Assembly (NCBI GenBank): GCA_024233935.1
Contig: JACKOY010000007.1
Coordinates: 88,934 to 152,933, forward strand
DNA: 64,000 nt
Direction of reading: 5' to 3'
Source of the DNA: Spirochaetales bacterium
Lineage (GTDB): Bacteria; Spirochaetota; Leptospiria; Leptospirales; Leptonemataceae
The notes beneath the pieces are model-generated. The model saw only the letters and a list, made by a program, of their open reading frames with translations, ran no database searches and was not told the origin of the DNA. Of the stretch, positions 17,252 through 25,913 are shown in pieces. Numbering within the stretch: position 1 is the first letter of the stretch; the number at the start of each line of letters is the position of its first letter. A program made the position numbers and the translations under genes.

Positions 17252-18307
17252 GTGACTCGCGAGGGTATCCTGCTTGTGAATCTGGGGTCACCCGAGGCGC
17301 CGCGGCCCGGGCCCGTTCGCCGTTATCTGCGGGAGTTTCTTTCGGATCGTCGGGTGATCGATATTGCGGCGCCGGCCCGATGGTTGCTCCTGAATTTGAT
17401 CATACTGCCGTTGCGTCCCCGTCGTTCTGCAGAGGCGTACGCTCAGATCTGGGAAGAGCAGGGTTCGCCTCTGGTCCGTCACGGCCGCGATCTGACGCTC
17501 GCTTTGTCGGAACTTCTGGAAGCGCGCTTTCCGGATCGATACCGCGTGGAGCTGGCGATGCGGTACGGCCAACCATCAATCGAAAGCGCCCTGGACGTGT
17601 TTCGGAAAGCCGGCATTGTTCAGATCACAGTGTTGCCGCTTTATCCCCAGTACTCTTCGGCCGCCACGGCCAGCGTGATCGACGAGGTGATGCGCGCGGC
17701 ATCCGTGCACTGGACTGTCCCGGCGCTGCGTTTTGTTCATAGTTTCTATGATCACGCTGGCTTCATTGTTCCTCTGGCGGAGCGCCTGCGTTCTTCCCTG
17801 GCGCACTTTGAGTCGGAAAGCGGGGGAGGGGCCGACCACGTTTTGTTCAGTTTTCACAGCGTTCCCGAGCGCCAGATCCTGCGTTCGGACGATCTCGGGG
17901 TCTGTAGTCTGGGCGCCTGCTGCGACGCCATCCGTCCACCCAACCCAAATTGTTACCGCGCCCACTGTTTCGCCACCGCGCGCGCTCTTGCCGGGCGTCT
18001 GGCTCTGGAGCCGGCGCGGTGGAGCGTGTCCTTCCAGTCGCGTCTGGGACGTACGCCCTGGCTGCGCCCCTACACCGATCATGTTCTGGCCGAGTTGCCC
18101 GAGCGAGGTGTGCGACGCCTGGTCATCGTATCGCCTTCTTTTGTGGCCGATTGCCTGGAGACCCTCGAAGAGTTGAATATGCGCGGTCGCGAGACCTTTT
18201 TGAACGCAGGGGGCGAACATTTTCATTACGTGCCCTGCTTGAACTCCGATCCCGCCTGGGTGCAGGGGCTACCCGATATTCTGGGTCTTCCGACGGCGCC
18301 GTCGTAG
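17252..18307 (+). CDS. hemH: Ferrochelatase
   Basis: About 351 residues from the GTG at 17252 (GAAGAA upstream); the frame is open from 17201. Ferrochelatase inserts iron into a porphyrin in haem synthesis. Conserved parts are GILLVNLGSPEAPRPGPVRR, YLREFLSDRRVI, LPLYPQYSSAATASV, the catalytic-site His in SFHSVPER, SFQSRLGRTPWLRPYTDHVL, and the Glu-rich SPSFVADCLETLEEL. Divergent from the methylsuccinyl-CoA dehydrogenase gene. Product (protohaem or coproporphyrin route) cannot be told from sequence here. Confidence 0.93.
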   Translation: MTREGILLVNLGSPEAPRPGPVRRYLREFLSDRRVIDIAAPARWLLLNLIILPLRPRRSAEAYAQIWEEQGSPLVRHGRDLTLALSELLEARFPDRYRVELAMRYGQPSIESALDVFRKAGIVQITVLPLYPQYSSAATASVIDEVMRAASVHWTVPALRFVHSFYDHAGFIVPLAERLRSSLAHFESESGGGADHVLFSFHSVPERQILRSDDLGVCSLGACCDAIRPPNPNCYRAHCFATARALAGRLALEPARWSVSFQSRLGRTPWLRPYTDHVLAELPERGVRRLVIVSPSFVADCLETLEELNMRGRETFLNAGGEHFHYVPCLNSDPAWVQGLPDILGLPTAPS

Positions 18308-18453
18308 ACCGGGTTTGTGGCCGGCAAATCGATACTTGAGGCGATTGCTCGCTGTTTTCCAGCCTCGCGGCGGCATTAAAAAGTCTCAATCCGCGCACCT
18401 CAGCTGTCCGATATTGAACCCGGATGCATTTTTTCAAAGGCCGAGATGCGCAT

Positions 18454-19659
18454 ATGAAGCGAGAAGAAACCCAAGACCGCCGGGAAGTTGGACTTAAACG
18501 TCCGATAATCCGCGGAGCAAGCCTGCTCGGAGGTATTCTCTTTGCCTTCAGCTTCGCCACCGCCTGCGCCACAACAACCATCCAGACCGGAAACCAATTC
18601 GAGCCGGAGCGTCAGCGTTTTGGTTCGAACGATCCGGAAGAAAGCTTCTTTACCGAACTCAGCGAACAGGACCCGGCTTTCCGAAATGGAGAGCCCGAGC
18701 GTAACTTCACCGCCCAGCCGGTTGCCGAAAACGACTGCCCCTGCGAAGACGAACGCCCGGCGGCCGTTGTGGCTGCGGATAGCCGGGGGCGCGGTCGTAA
18801 CAATCCGGCCGCCACCGAAGAGAACTATTTTAACACGGAAAACAATTCAGCCAATGACCGGGAAGTCACTCCTATTCCGGTTGCAACGACGGCGACCGCC
18901 GAGGAAACACCGCCATCGGACGATCGCTGGCGACCAACAACCGATGGCAGTTTTAACGAGATTGGAACGGCGTCCTGGTATGGCCGGGACTTCGACGGAA
19001 AACCAACTGCGAGTGGCGATATCTTTGATAGCCGTAAGTTGACGGCCGCTCACAAATCGATCCCGCTTGGTAGCATTGTCCTTGTCCGCAACATGGAGAA
19101 CAACAAAGAAGTGCTCGTTACCATCAATGATCGTGGTCCGTTTGTCAGCGGTCGCGTGATCGACATGAGCGAATACGGGGCCGAACTGCTCGGTTACAAG
19201 GAACAGGGACTCGCCCAGGTGGGTCTGCGAGTAATCCGTTTGGGCAACGGCACGGCCGACGGGCGGGGCGCGACTTATGAGTTCTTTTCCGGTCACGATC
19301 GCTTTGCCGACAGCAGCGGCGGGGGCGATGCGGAATCCGAGCGACGTGCGCAGGAGGTCATCGAAGCCGACCGCCAGGCCCAGCAAAGGCCGCGTGAGGA
19401 TCTGCGGGCCGACCAGGTGCGCTCAGAAGCGGCCTTCCAGTCATACGCAATTCAGGTGGGCATCTTCTCCGATCTGCGCAACGCGCGAAACCTCGAGCGC
19501 TATCTGTCGTCTTACGGCCAGCCGATCAACGTTTTTCAGCGTGGCAATATGTTTGTCGTTAAGATCGGTCAATTCGAGTCGCGGGGCGCCGCCGAAGAGC
19601 TGAAGCATCGGCTCACCATGGACGGCTACAACGTCTTCATTTCCGCCCCGGGCCAATAG
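18454..19659 (+). CDS. rlpA: RlpA-like lipoprotein with SPOR domain
   Basis: About 401 residues from the ATG at 18454; an ATG at 18424 is in frame. A long basic n-region and a hydrophobic stretch end in a lipobox (AFSFATAC). A disordered acidic linker follows, then the double-psi beta-barrel typical of RlpA (GTASWYGRDFDGKPTASGD, NDRGPFVSGRVIDMSEYGA). The last 75 residues are a SPOR domain (SYAIQVGIFSDLRNARNLER to DGYNVFI) that binds denuded glycan at division sites. RlpA proteins act at septal peptidoglycan, and in some species are lytic transglycosylases. Confidence 0.9.
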   Translation: MKREETQDRREVGLKRPIIRGASLLGGILFAFSFATACATTTIQTGNQFEPERQRFGSNDPEESFFTELSEQDPAFRNGEPERNFTAQPVAENDCPCEDERPAAVVAADSRGRGRNNPAATEENYFNTENNSANDREVTPIPVATTATAEETPPSDDRWRPTTDGSFNEIGTASWYGRDFDGKPTASGDIFDSRKLTAAHKSIPLGSIVLVRNMENNKEVLVTINDRGPFVSGRVIDMSEYGAELLGYKEQGLAQVGLRVIRLGNGTADGRGATYEFFSGHDRFADSSGGGDAESERRAQEVIEADRQAQQRPREDLRADQVRSEAAFQSYAIQVGIFSDLRNARNLERYLSSYGQPINVFQRGNMFVVKIGQFESRGAAEELKHRLTMDGYNVFISAPGQ

Positions 19660-19726
19660 CCCCACCGCTTCGGGGCGGTCTCTCAGAATCTCTTGACAGG
19701 CGGCCAGGCCGGGCCTTTCGTTCGCT

Positions 19727-20353
19727 ATGAACGAGCGCAGGCAATGGGAGCTCAAGAACGAAAGCAACAAGATCAATGTTCGCTGGCTTCTGACCCTGTT
19801 GGTCGCCGGATACCTGAGCTATATTCTCTACACCGATCAGGGCAACGAGGTGGGCACGACCCATCTGTTCAGCTGGGCCTATATCGTGCTTCTGGTCGGC
19901 ATCATGGCTGTGCTCAACCTGGCCTTTGGCATTTACGTGCGGCGCGCCCGGAAAGGACGCGGAACACTCAGTCCCGCGCTTAAATACATTACCATGGTCG
20001 TGGATTTTCTGGCTGTGTCTGCCCTGCTGGTTCCAACCGGCGGTGACGAGAGCCTGTTCTTTATTCTGTACTTCATTGTCATCGTTTCCAATAGCCTGCG
20101 GTACGGCATGCGTCTGGCCATTGTGGGACTGATAGTTTTTAATCTGTCGTACGCCGCCGTGCTCGCCTTACAGTACTATCCCGACCTGAGTTTGCCGCAT
20201 CTGCAGCGCGAACTGCTCAAAGTGGTCGGCTTCTGGATTGTCGGGCTCTATACCGGCTACATTTCGCGGCGCTTCGAGATACTGCAGGGTGAGGTTGAAA
20301 AGTACCAGCGCCTGGTGGAACGTCTGATGCAGGAACGCGGGCCGGCCGCCTGA
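19727..20353 (+). CDS. Orphan multi-spanning membrane sensor-like protein
   Basis: 208 residues with about five hydrophobic helices (LLTLLVAGYLSYILYTD, AYIVLLVGIMAVLNLAFGIYV, YITMVVDFLAVSALLV, LFFILYFIVIVSNSLRYG, LAIVGLIVFNLSYAAVLAL). A short charged coiled-coil (RFEILQGEVEKYQRLVERLM) forms the C-terminus. This is the layout of the input half of some histidine kinases and cyclases, but the protein ends where a catalytic domain would begin. It may act with a separate output protein. Convergent with the histidine phosphatase gene. Confidence 0.68.
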   Translation: MNERRQWELKNESNKINVRWLLTLLVAGYLSYILYTDQGNEVGTTHLFSWAYIVLLVGIMAVLNLAFGIYVRRARKGRGTLSPALKYITMVVDFLAVSALLVPTGGDESLFFILYFIVIVSNSLRYGMRLAIVGLIVFNLSYAAVLALQYYPDLSLPHLQRELLKVVGFWIVGLYTGYISRRFEILQGEVEKYQRLVERLMQERGPAA

Positions 20354-20390
20354 GCGCGAATTGGACCGGATTGTTTACTCAAGCTCCGTG

Positions 20391-21095
20391 TCAAATGAGA
20401 GTGGTGGCGTCTGCAAACGCCAGGTGCGGGGCGCTGTTGATGCTGACCGGAACCAGTCGCGTTTTTTGCAGTTGAAAAACAGAGAGCGAAGTGTTCTCGA
20501 TGTGACGCAGCAGTTCCAGGCTGGATCGTAGTTCCATTTTCAGGCAGTCTCCAATGATCAAGGCGATGGGCGTGCCCGAGCTGATGCAGAGCACCCGTTC
20601 GCCGTCCGATTGACGAACCCGGTTCCAGGCATCGAGCACTCGCGCCCGGAAATCTTCGAAGGATTCGATCGTATCGGTCTTGTATTTGCCGCCGATCCAG
20701 AACTGCAAAATGGTTTCGAGCATGCGTTCATAAGCATGCGGAGCAACAGGGGTCGATTTACGCAGGCTTTCAATCCAGGCCCGAAAGTCGCCCCGGAAGC
20801 CGGTGCCATCGTTGCGCAGTTCTTCGGCCAGGGCAAACCAGACATCGGGGCTGATCTCATCCAACCCCGCGAGCACCTCTGCTTCAGCAATCACGGACGG
20901 TTCTCCGGCGGCGGCCCGGGCCCGGGCATGAGTCTCGCGTTGCCGGTCCAGGCTTCCGGTGAAACTCTGATCGAAGGGCGCCCCGAGCCAGGCCAGGTAC
21001 TTTCCCAAAAGGTCGGCCTGCCGGCGACCGGTGGGGGTCAGTTCGTTGTAGCGCGTTCCTCCCGCCTGTCCGTGTCGCGCGAGGTAGATAAGCAT
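20391..21095 (-). CDS. Histidine phosphatase (phosphoglycerate-mutase-like) family protein
   Basis: About 234 residues from the ATG at 21095. The phosphohistidine motif is at the N-terminus (LIYLARHGQAGGTRYNELTPTGRRQ); the second His region is less standard. It is the last gene of a five-gene operon, 4 bases after the DUF6285 gene. In that setting it might remove phosphate from a pathway intermediate or a side product, but general family phosphatase activity is all the sequence supports. Confidence 0.8.
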   Translation of the reverse strand: MLIYLARHGQAGGTRYNELTPTGRRQADLLGKYLAWLGAPFDQSFTGSLDRQRETHARARAAAGEPSVIAEAEVLAGLDEISPDVWFALAEELRNDGTGFRGDFRAWIESLRKSTPVAPHAYERMLETILQFWIGGKYKTDTIESFEDFRARVLDAWNRVRQSDGERVLCISSGTPIALIIGDCLKMELRSSLELLRHIENTSLSVFQLQKTRLVPVSINSAPHLAFADATTLI

Positions 21096-21099
21096 CTTT

Positions 21100-21492
21100 T
21101 CAATCCAGAGTGAAGCGCGGATTTGAGATCGCCAGCTTGTCCCGCACACTCTTCTTCACGTGTTCCCAGATCTCGCGATTGTCCGGGCCGATCTTTTCGT
21201 CGCTGATTTTTTCGGCCAGCTTTGTGTTCAGGCGTCGCGCCAGCGCCAGTTTCTCGCTATAGCGGTCGGGAATGGGATCGTTTTCACCAAGAAGTTCCAT
21301 CAAGCCGGTGAGTTCTTCTTCGAGCAGCGGGTCTCCTTCACGCAGTTCCCGACCAACCACCCCGAGCATGTTCCAGCTTACCAGAGTTTTGAAGGCCAGG
21401 CCGTCGTCCTCTTTCACCCGCGGCAGCACTTCTTTCATTAGAAAGTCCGCGATTGCGTCCAACAAGTCGGGGGCTTCCGGTTTATCCTGCAT
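21100..21492 (-). CDS. DUF6285 protein, LvaB-like small subunit
   Basis: 130 residues, all soluble and helical (LLDAIADFLMKEVLPRVKED, LAFKTLVSWNMLGVVGREL). This small family is found almost always beside an APH-like kinase and an acyl-CoA dehydrogenase. In Pseudomonas putida the corresponding protein LvaB is needed for the LvaA kinase that phosphorylates 4-hydroxyacyl-CoA. It overlaps the kinase gene by 11 bases, consistent with a stable complex. Assignment rests on size, motif feel and context. Confidence 0.75.
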   Translation of the reverse strand: MQDKPEAPDLLDAIADFLMKEVLPRVKEDDGLAFKTLVSWNMLGVVGRELREGDPLLEEELTGLMELLGENDPIPDRYSEKLALARRLNTKLAEKISDEKIGPDNREIWEHVKKSVRDKLAISNPRFTLD

Positions 21493-22549
21493 GTTCGATC
21501 AGCCTCATGATTTCGTATTCCATTTCGCAGGTACGACGACCGATGGCGGCCAGTTCAATGCCGCGATCTTTCCCGCTCAGGTGCCGATCGGCCTGTTGCA
21601 CCGAACCCACCGCCCAACGTACGTTACCCACTATCTCCCAATAGCGAACGGCTGTCGGATCTACTTTCGCGCCCGAGGCTTTTTCGTAAGCTGCATAGAA
21701 GGACTCGCGATCTCCAAAACCGCCGACCTCTTTTTGGATTTTGCCAAAGCGCCAATCCCGCATGCACAGCCAGCTGATATCTTCGTGACGATCGCCCCAG
21801 TGCGCGAACTCCCAATCCACGATGCCGTGCAGGCCGTCCGGCGAAATCATGAAGTTGCCGGTGCGAAAATCCCCGTGCACGAGCACGACCTCATCGGTAG
21901 CTGGAGCGTGTCCTTCCAGCCAGTTTGCCGCCAGTTCCAGGGCGGGGTGGGGCTCGCCGAGTCCGAGCAGGTATTCCCGAATGAGCGCCACGGCAGCTAA
22001 GGCCAGATCCTTTCCGCCGGCCCCGGGAACTTTGCCCAGGCTTTCTATTAAGTCCGAAGAAACATCGGCGGGCTTCACGCTGTGTATCAAGGCCAGGTTG
22101 CGTGCCAGATCTTCGGGCAGTTGTTTGCGGTACGCATTCAGTTCCCGATCGCGCACCACGTACCGCGCCGTGGCCCTGCCGTCGATCCGCTCCATGAAAT
22201 AGAAAGGCCGACCGATGTAGTCCGAATCGGCTTCCAGCCACATGGGCCGCGGTGTCTTGACGCCGGCTTCGTAGGCGGCTTCGGCAACCAGATACTCTTC
22301 GGGCCGACTGAGGCTGCCGAGCAACGAGCCGCCTTTATCGGAACGAAATACCAGCGCGTAGCGGCCGCCCTGTTGTCCGCCATCGACCTGTACGTCGACC
22401 AGATAGTTGTCCTGGCAGGCCCCGCCGGTAAGGGGACGCATCTGATCGATGGTGGTGTGGCCGCCCAGGCGTGTCGTCAGATAGTTTTCGAGGTCGCTTT
22501 TGAGACGTTCGGCCGTCGGGTCCAGTTGGGCTTGTTCGGTTTTCGCCAT
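21482..22549 (-). CDS. APH-like phosphotransferase, probable 4-hydroxyacyl-CoA kinase (LvaA/ACAD10-11 type)
   Basis: About 355 residues from the ATG at 22549, with GAGGAATTC just upstream and a TGATG overlap with the dehydrogenase stop. The kinase fold is seen in the N-lobe (MRPLTGGACQDNYLVDV), the catalytic loop VLVHGDFRTGNFMI (HxDxxxxN) and the metal-binding GIVDWEFAHWGD. Related kinases in mammals are fused to acyl-CoA dehydrogenase (ACAD10/11); in Pseudomonas LvaA phosphorylates 4-hydroxyvaleryl-CoA. Here it lies between an acyl-CoA dehydrogenase and DUF6285, the same arrangement. Substrate chain length is unknown. An antibiotic-resistance role is unlikely in this context. Confidence 0.82.
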   Translation of the reverse strand: MAKTEQAQLDPTAERLKSDLENYLTTRLGGHTTIDQMRPLTGGACQDNYLVDVQVDGGQQGGRYALVFRSDKGGSLLGSLSRPEEYLVAEAAYEAGVKTPRPMWLEADSDYIGRPFYFMERIDGRATARYVVRDRELNAYRKQLPEDLARNLALIHSVKPADVSSDLIESLGKVPGAGGKDLALAAVALIREYLLGLGEPHPALELAANWLEGHAPATDEVVLVHGDFRTGNFMISPDGLHGIVDWEFAHWGDRHEDISWLCMRDWRFGKIQKEVGGFGDRESFYAAYEKASGAKVDPTAVRYWEIVGNVRWAVGSVQQADRHLSGKDRGIELAAIGRRTCEMEYEIMRLIEHAG

Positions 22550-23724
22550 CAGAATTCCTCTTTGCCGCTCATGAGTCCGCGACCGAGCACCATGCGATGC
22601 ACTTCCGACGGCCCATCGGCCAGACGGGCGGCCCGGGCGTCGCGGTACATTAGTTCGAGGGGCAGGTCGCGGCTGTACCCGGAAGAGCCGCAGATCTGAA
22701 TCGCCAGATCGATCGCGTCGCAGAGAATTTCGCTCACGTGCAGTTTCGCCATCGATATGATATGTCGCGCGTCCTGACCCTGGTCCAGAGTCCAGCCCGC
22801 CTTCAGGGTCAAAAGATATCCGGATTCGATGCGGGTTGCGCAATCGGCCAGCATCCACTGAATTCCCTGGTGATCGCCCAGCTTTGATCCGAAGAGTTGA
22901 CGTGTGCGCGCGTACTCCCGGGCGATTTCCATGGCGCGCCGGGACATTCCCAGCCAGCGCATGCAATGAGTCAGGCGTGCCGGCCCCAATCGCACCTGGC
23001 TCAGACGAAAGCCTTCGCCTACCCGGCCCAGCACCATGTTGGCCGGTACCCGAACATTTTCAAATGTAAGTTCACAATGACCGCCCGGTCCATGGGAGCC
23101 CATGACGCCGACTTCGCGCACCATAGTATAACCCGGCGAATCGGTGGGCACAAGAAAGAGCGTCGTCTTGCGAAAGCTGCCGTTGACCCGCGCCATCACG
23201 ATCAAGAAGCGCGCCCCATTGGCGCCGGTACAAAACCACTTATGACCGTTCAGGACAAATTCTTCGCCTTCTTTGACAGCGTTGGTGCTCAGGGCTGCCG
23301 GATCCGAGCCGGCGCCCGGTGGCGGCTCGGTCATGGCAAAAGCGGAGCGAATGTCTCCGGCGATGAGCGGCTCCAGAAACAGCTTTGCCTGTTCGGCGTT
23401 GGCCGCTTCGAGTAAGAGGTGCATGTTGCCTTCATCGGGCGCGTCGCAGTTGCAGGCATACGGGGCGATGGGCGAGCGACCCAACTCGCTGAAGACGAGC
23501 CCGGTGCCCACCAGGTTCAGCCCCAGGCCCCCGCTTTTTCGGGGCAGATGTGGTGTCCAGAGTCCGCGCTTCTTTGCTTCGGCGCGCATACGCTGATTGG
23601 TTGCCTCCGGCATGCGGCCGTCATTGTAATCGTATTCTTTTTCGGCCGGTATCGCGACTTCTTCGACGAAGGCGCGCACCTTCTTTTGTAACTCGGCCAC
23701 ATCGGATGGTATGCTAAACTCCAT
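22549..23724 (-). CDS. Acyl-CoA dehydrogenase, LvaC/ACAD11-type
   Basis: About 391 residues from the ATG at 23724. FAD/acyl-CoA dehydrogenase motifs are present (FAMTEPPPGAGSDPAALST, GHKWFCTGANGARFLIVMAR, CGSSGYSRDLPLELMYRDAR). It overlaps the upstream SDR-like gene by 11 bases and the downstream kinase start. In the levulinate pathway the LvaC dehydrogenase acts after the kinase and helps convert the 4-phospho-acyl-CoA to the 3-hydroxy isomer; this role is inferred from operon structure. Beta-oxidation of ordinary acyl-CoA is the alternative. Confidence 0.85.
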   Translation of the reverse strand: MEFSIPSDVAELQKKVRAFVEEVAIPAEKEYDYNDGRMPEATNQRMRAEAKKRGLWTPHLPRKSGGLGLNLVGTGLVFSELGRSPIAPYACNCDAPDEGNMHLLLEAANAEQAKLFLEPLIAGDIRSAFAMTEPPPGAGSDPAALSTNAVKEGEEFVLNGHKWFCTGANGARFLIVMARVNGSFRKTTLFLVPTDSPGYTMVREVGVMGSHGPGGHCELTFENVRVPANMVLGRVGEGFRLSQVRLGPARLTHCMRWLGMSRRAMEIAREYARTRQLFGSKLGDHQGIQWMLADCATRIESGYLLTLKAGWTLDQGQDARHIISMAKLHVSEILCDAIDLAIQICGSSGYSRDLPLELMYRDARAARLADGPSEVHRMVLGRGLMSGKEEF

Positions 23725-24559
23725 ATTGTTTTCCCGGGTCGTGGTCCAGTCCAAACGCCTCCGGCAACTCCGGCAGGTGGTCGCTGGTCCAGACCCAGTC
23801 TCCTATCACGTTGATTATGGGTGCGGACTCTCCGGCGAGAATTCTCCGATTACAAAGCGTCAGATCCGCCCTGGTCGTCGGTCGGTGGGGGCTCTGAAAG
23901 TCCGCGCCGTAGGTCGCCTCTTCGGACCGAAAAGCGTGTTCGAAGAAGAAGTCGGTGAATTTTTTGTCTGACTTTTCAAAGCGGCTTGCGAGTTCCTGTA
24001 GTTCGGGGTGCGGCGTATTGCGAATTTTTCGAAATAGCAAAAGGCCAATTCCACGTGTGGCCTGACTGCGAAACGTGCCCGCACGAACCACGCGAAAACG
24101 ATCGGGATGTTTGATGGCGCACTGTTCAAGGGCCAGTTTTGCGTAGGCCATGGAACCGTAACCCGCCAGACTGTGTGGCAACCAGTAGAAGGCCGAATAA
24201 CCCACCGTAATCTTCGGGTTCAGGCTATTGCTCAACTCAACCATCGGCCGAAACGAAAACTCAAGGGCTTCATGCACATCTTCCGGCGTGGCCGCGCGTA
24301 CGGGATAACCGATGGGGCCAAAGGCTGGAGTAAAGAACAGCGCCCTTAATTGCCCGGCGCGTTCACCCAGGGCTGCTTTGATTCTGGCCGGCGCTTCTTC
24401 GTCGGCCAGGTCGATACCCTGTATTGTACTACTGGCTCCGGGTACCGGGGTTTCGTTCGAAGAGGTGGCTGCAATCCACGCTTCGGGCGCTTCGGACCGG
24501 ATGGCTTCGATTGCGCTTTGTCCGGCCTCTCCGCGTCCGCCCACGACGAGGTAATTCAT
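23714..24559 (-). CDS. SDR-like NAD(P)-binding protein, first gene of the operon
   Basis: 281 residues. The N-terminus is a Rossmann dinucleotide site (NYLVVGGRGEAGQSAIEAI) and the catalytic YxxxK is likely in YGSMAYAKLALEQ, so the short-chain dehydrogenase fold is probable although the protein is divergent. It heads the five-gene operon that contains the kinase and acyl-CoA dehydrogenase, and could be the 3-hydroxyacyl oxidising step (the place of LvaD). The promoter would lie in the 86-base region shared with the divergent small membrane protein gene. Confidence 0.7.
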   Translation of the reverse strand: MNYLVVGGRGEAGQSAIEAIRSEAPEAWIAATSSNETPVPGASSTIQGIDLADEEAPARIKAALGERAGQLRALFFTPAFGPIGYPVRAATPEDVHEALEFSFRPMVELSNSLNPKITVGYSAFYWLPHSLAGYGSMAYAKLALEQCAIKHPDRFRVVRAGTFRSQATRGIGLLLFRKIRNTPHPELQELASRFEKSDKKFTDFFFEHAFRSEEATYGADFQSPHRPTTRADLTLCNRRILAGESAPIINVIGDWVWTSDHLPELPEAFGLDHDPGKQYGV

Positions 24560-24645
24560 CGCTCCAGCGTCAAACCCCCGGTTAGAATGTAAAGGACGAA
24601 AAGCAGTTGCTTTGCTTCGGGCCGTACTGGATAAAATGTTTCAGC

Positions 24646-25065
24646 ATGAACAAGGCCCGAAACGAACAAGACGAAATAGAAGCCGGAAGCGCGCATTCAG
24701 AAGGTCGCATGCGCCGCGACTTTCGGCGCGGCAATATCAACTTCGACTTTCTACAACCGGACGATGAGGATGGCGGGGCTACACTTGTCTATGAAGGCGC
24801 CGATCGGCGAACGGGCCGGCGCGAGGGCAAACGCGGCCTTTTTAACCGCGGTCGTCCTTCGCAACCGATCGGCGCCTGGCAGCTCTGGGCCTGGTTCGGT
24901 CTGTTTCTTTTATCCGGCGCGGGCGCGGGCTTCTTGATCTACCAGGTGTTCTGGGGGCTGGCCGGTGGCGGCTCCGTGCTCTTGTTGTTGCTGCTTCCGT
25001 TCTTACTGGCTTCGCTGTTCTGGTCGCTTCTGATGCTCGTGCTCTTGAAAGCTCGCCCGCGCTAG
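24646..25065 (+). CDS. Small membrane protein of unknown function
   Basis: About 139 residues from the ATG at 24646; an open frame from 24607 is less likely. The first 85 residues are hydrophilic and charged (Arg, Glu, Asp rich). Two long hydrophobic helices follow (LWAWFGLFLLSGAGAGFLIY and LLLLLLPFLLASLFWSLLML), and a short basic tail ends the protein. The layout suggests an inner-membrane hairpin with a cytoplasmic N-terminal domain. No family recognised. Confidence 0.65.
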   Translation: MNKARNEQDEIEAGSAHSEGRMRRDFRRGNINFDFLQPDDEDGGATLVYEGADRRTGRREGKRGLFNRGRPSQPIGAWQLWAWFGLFLLSGAGAGFLIYQVFWGLAGGGSVLLLLLLPFLLASLFWSLLMLVLLKARPR

Positions 25066-25085
25066 CATCTCAAAGAGCCGCAGTC

Positions 25086-25913
25086 CTATTTCGTTTCAGA
25101 ACGATAGCGCGACTGATTGCGCAGGCCAATGCGTGTAAACAGGCGACCGAGGGGCGGCGCCAGGGCCGGAGCAAAACTCGCAAATTTTGCAAGCAGACCC
25201 CGATAGCCGGGCAGTATGATTTCGTAAACGGGTCGGGTCAGCGCTCGATGTACCGCGCCTTCGATTTGTTCGACTGTCAGATAGCGGGGCGCGGAAAATG
25301 TCAGGGCCGCTTCCGGGAAAGCCGCCTGTCGATCGAGCATTGGCGTCTGGACCGGGTCGGGACAGATGACCGTAACATGCACGCCGCGGGTTTCGAGTTC
25401 CATGGCCGCCGCCAGAGAAAAGGAACGAACGGCAAATTTTGACGCGCTGTAAAGAGCGATGCCGGGCACCGGTGCAAGCCCCGCCATCGACGCAATATTG
25501 ATAATATGACCGCTGCCGGCGCCAACCATGTGTTCGGCTGCCAGGCGGGTTCCGTAGACGACACCTTTTATGTTAATATCGAAGTGCCGATTTACCTCGC
25601 GCGGGTCGAACTCGTGCACGTAGCCCGGCGCCAGATAACCGGCGACATTCAAAATCACGTCAATGCCGTCCAGTTTGCGGAGTGCCTGGCGAAAGACCGT
25701 TTTCCAGCGGGCGAGCGAACTGACATCCAGACGCGCCAGAAAGACATCGCGCCCGGAGAATGCTGGTTCGTGGGTCAGACGTTTGAGACCGGTTTCGTCA
25801 ATGTCGGTCAGAAAGAGCCGCGCGCCGCGTTCGGCGAAACTCCGGGCAAGCTGGCGTCCAATGCCGCTCGCCGCCCCCGTAATAAAAAACCTTTTCTGTG
25901 AAAAGGATTTCAT
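25086..25913 (-). CDS. Short-chain dehydrogenase/reductase
   Basis: 275 residues, a classical SDR. The cofactor motif is FFITGAASGIGRQLARSFAE, the Asp that favours NAD is in LFLTDIDE, and NVAGYLAPGYVHE and the active-site IALYSASKFAVRS (YxxxK) follow, with Ser in NIASMAG. It overlaps the metallo-beta-lactamase-fold gene by 4 bases, so the two proteins probably share a pathway. Substrate unknown. Confidence 0.88.
   Translation of the reverse strand: MKSFSQKRFFITGAASGIGRQLARSFAERGARLFLTDIDETGLKRLTHEPAFSGRDVFLARLDVSSLARWKTVFRQALRKLDGIDVILNVAGYLAPGYVHEFDPREVNRHFDINIKGVVYGTRLAAEHMVGAGSGHIINIASMAGLAPVPGIALYSASKFAVRSFSLAAAMELETRGVHVTVICPDPVQTPMLDRQAAFPEAALTFSAPRYLTVEQIEGAVHRALTRPVYEIILPGYRGLLAKFASFAPALAPPLGRLFTRIGLRNQSRYRSETK

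Noticed and set aside
19655..19690. Inverted repeat after rlpA considered as terminator
   Set aside because: The stem is only four or five pairs with no T run.
21482..22549. APH-like kinase as aminoglycoside-resistance gene
   Set aside because: Operon context with acyl-CoA dehydrogenase and DUF6285 points to acyl-CoA metabolism.
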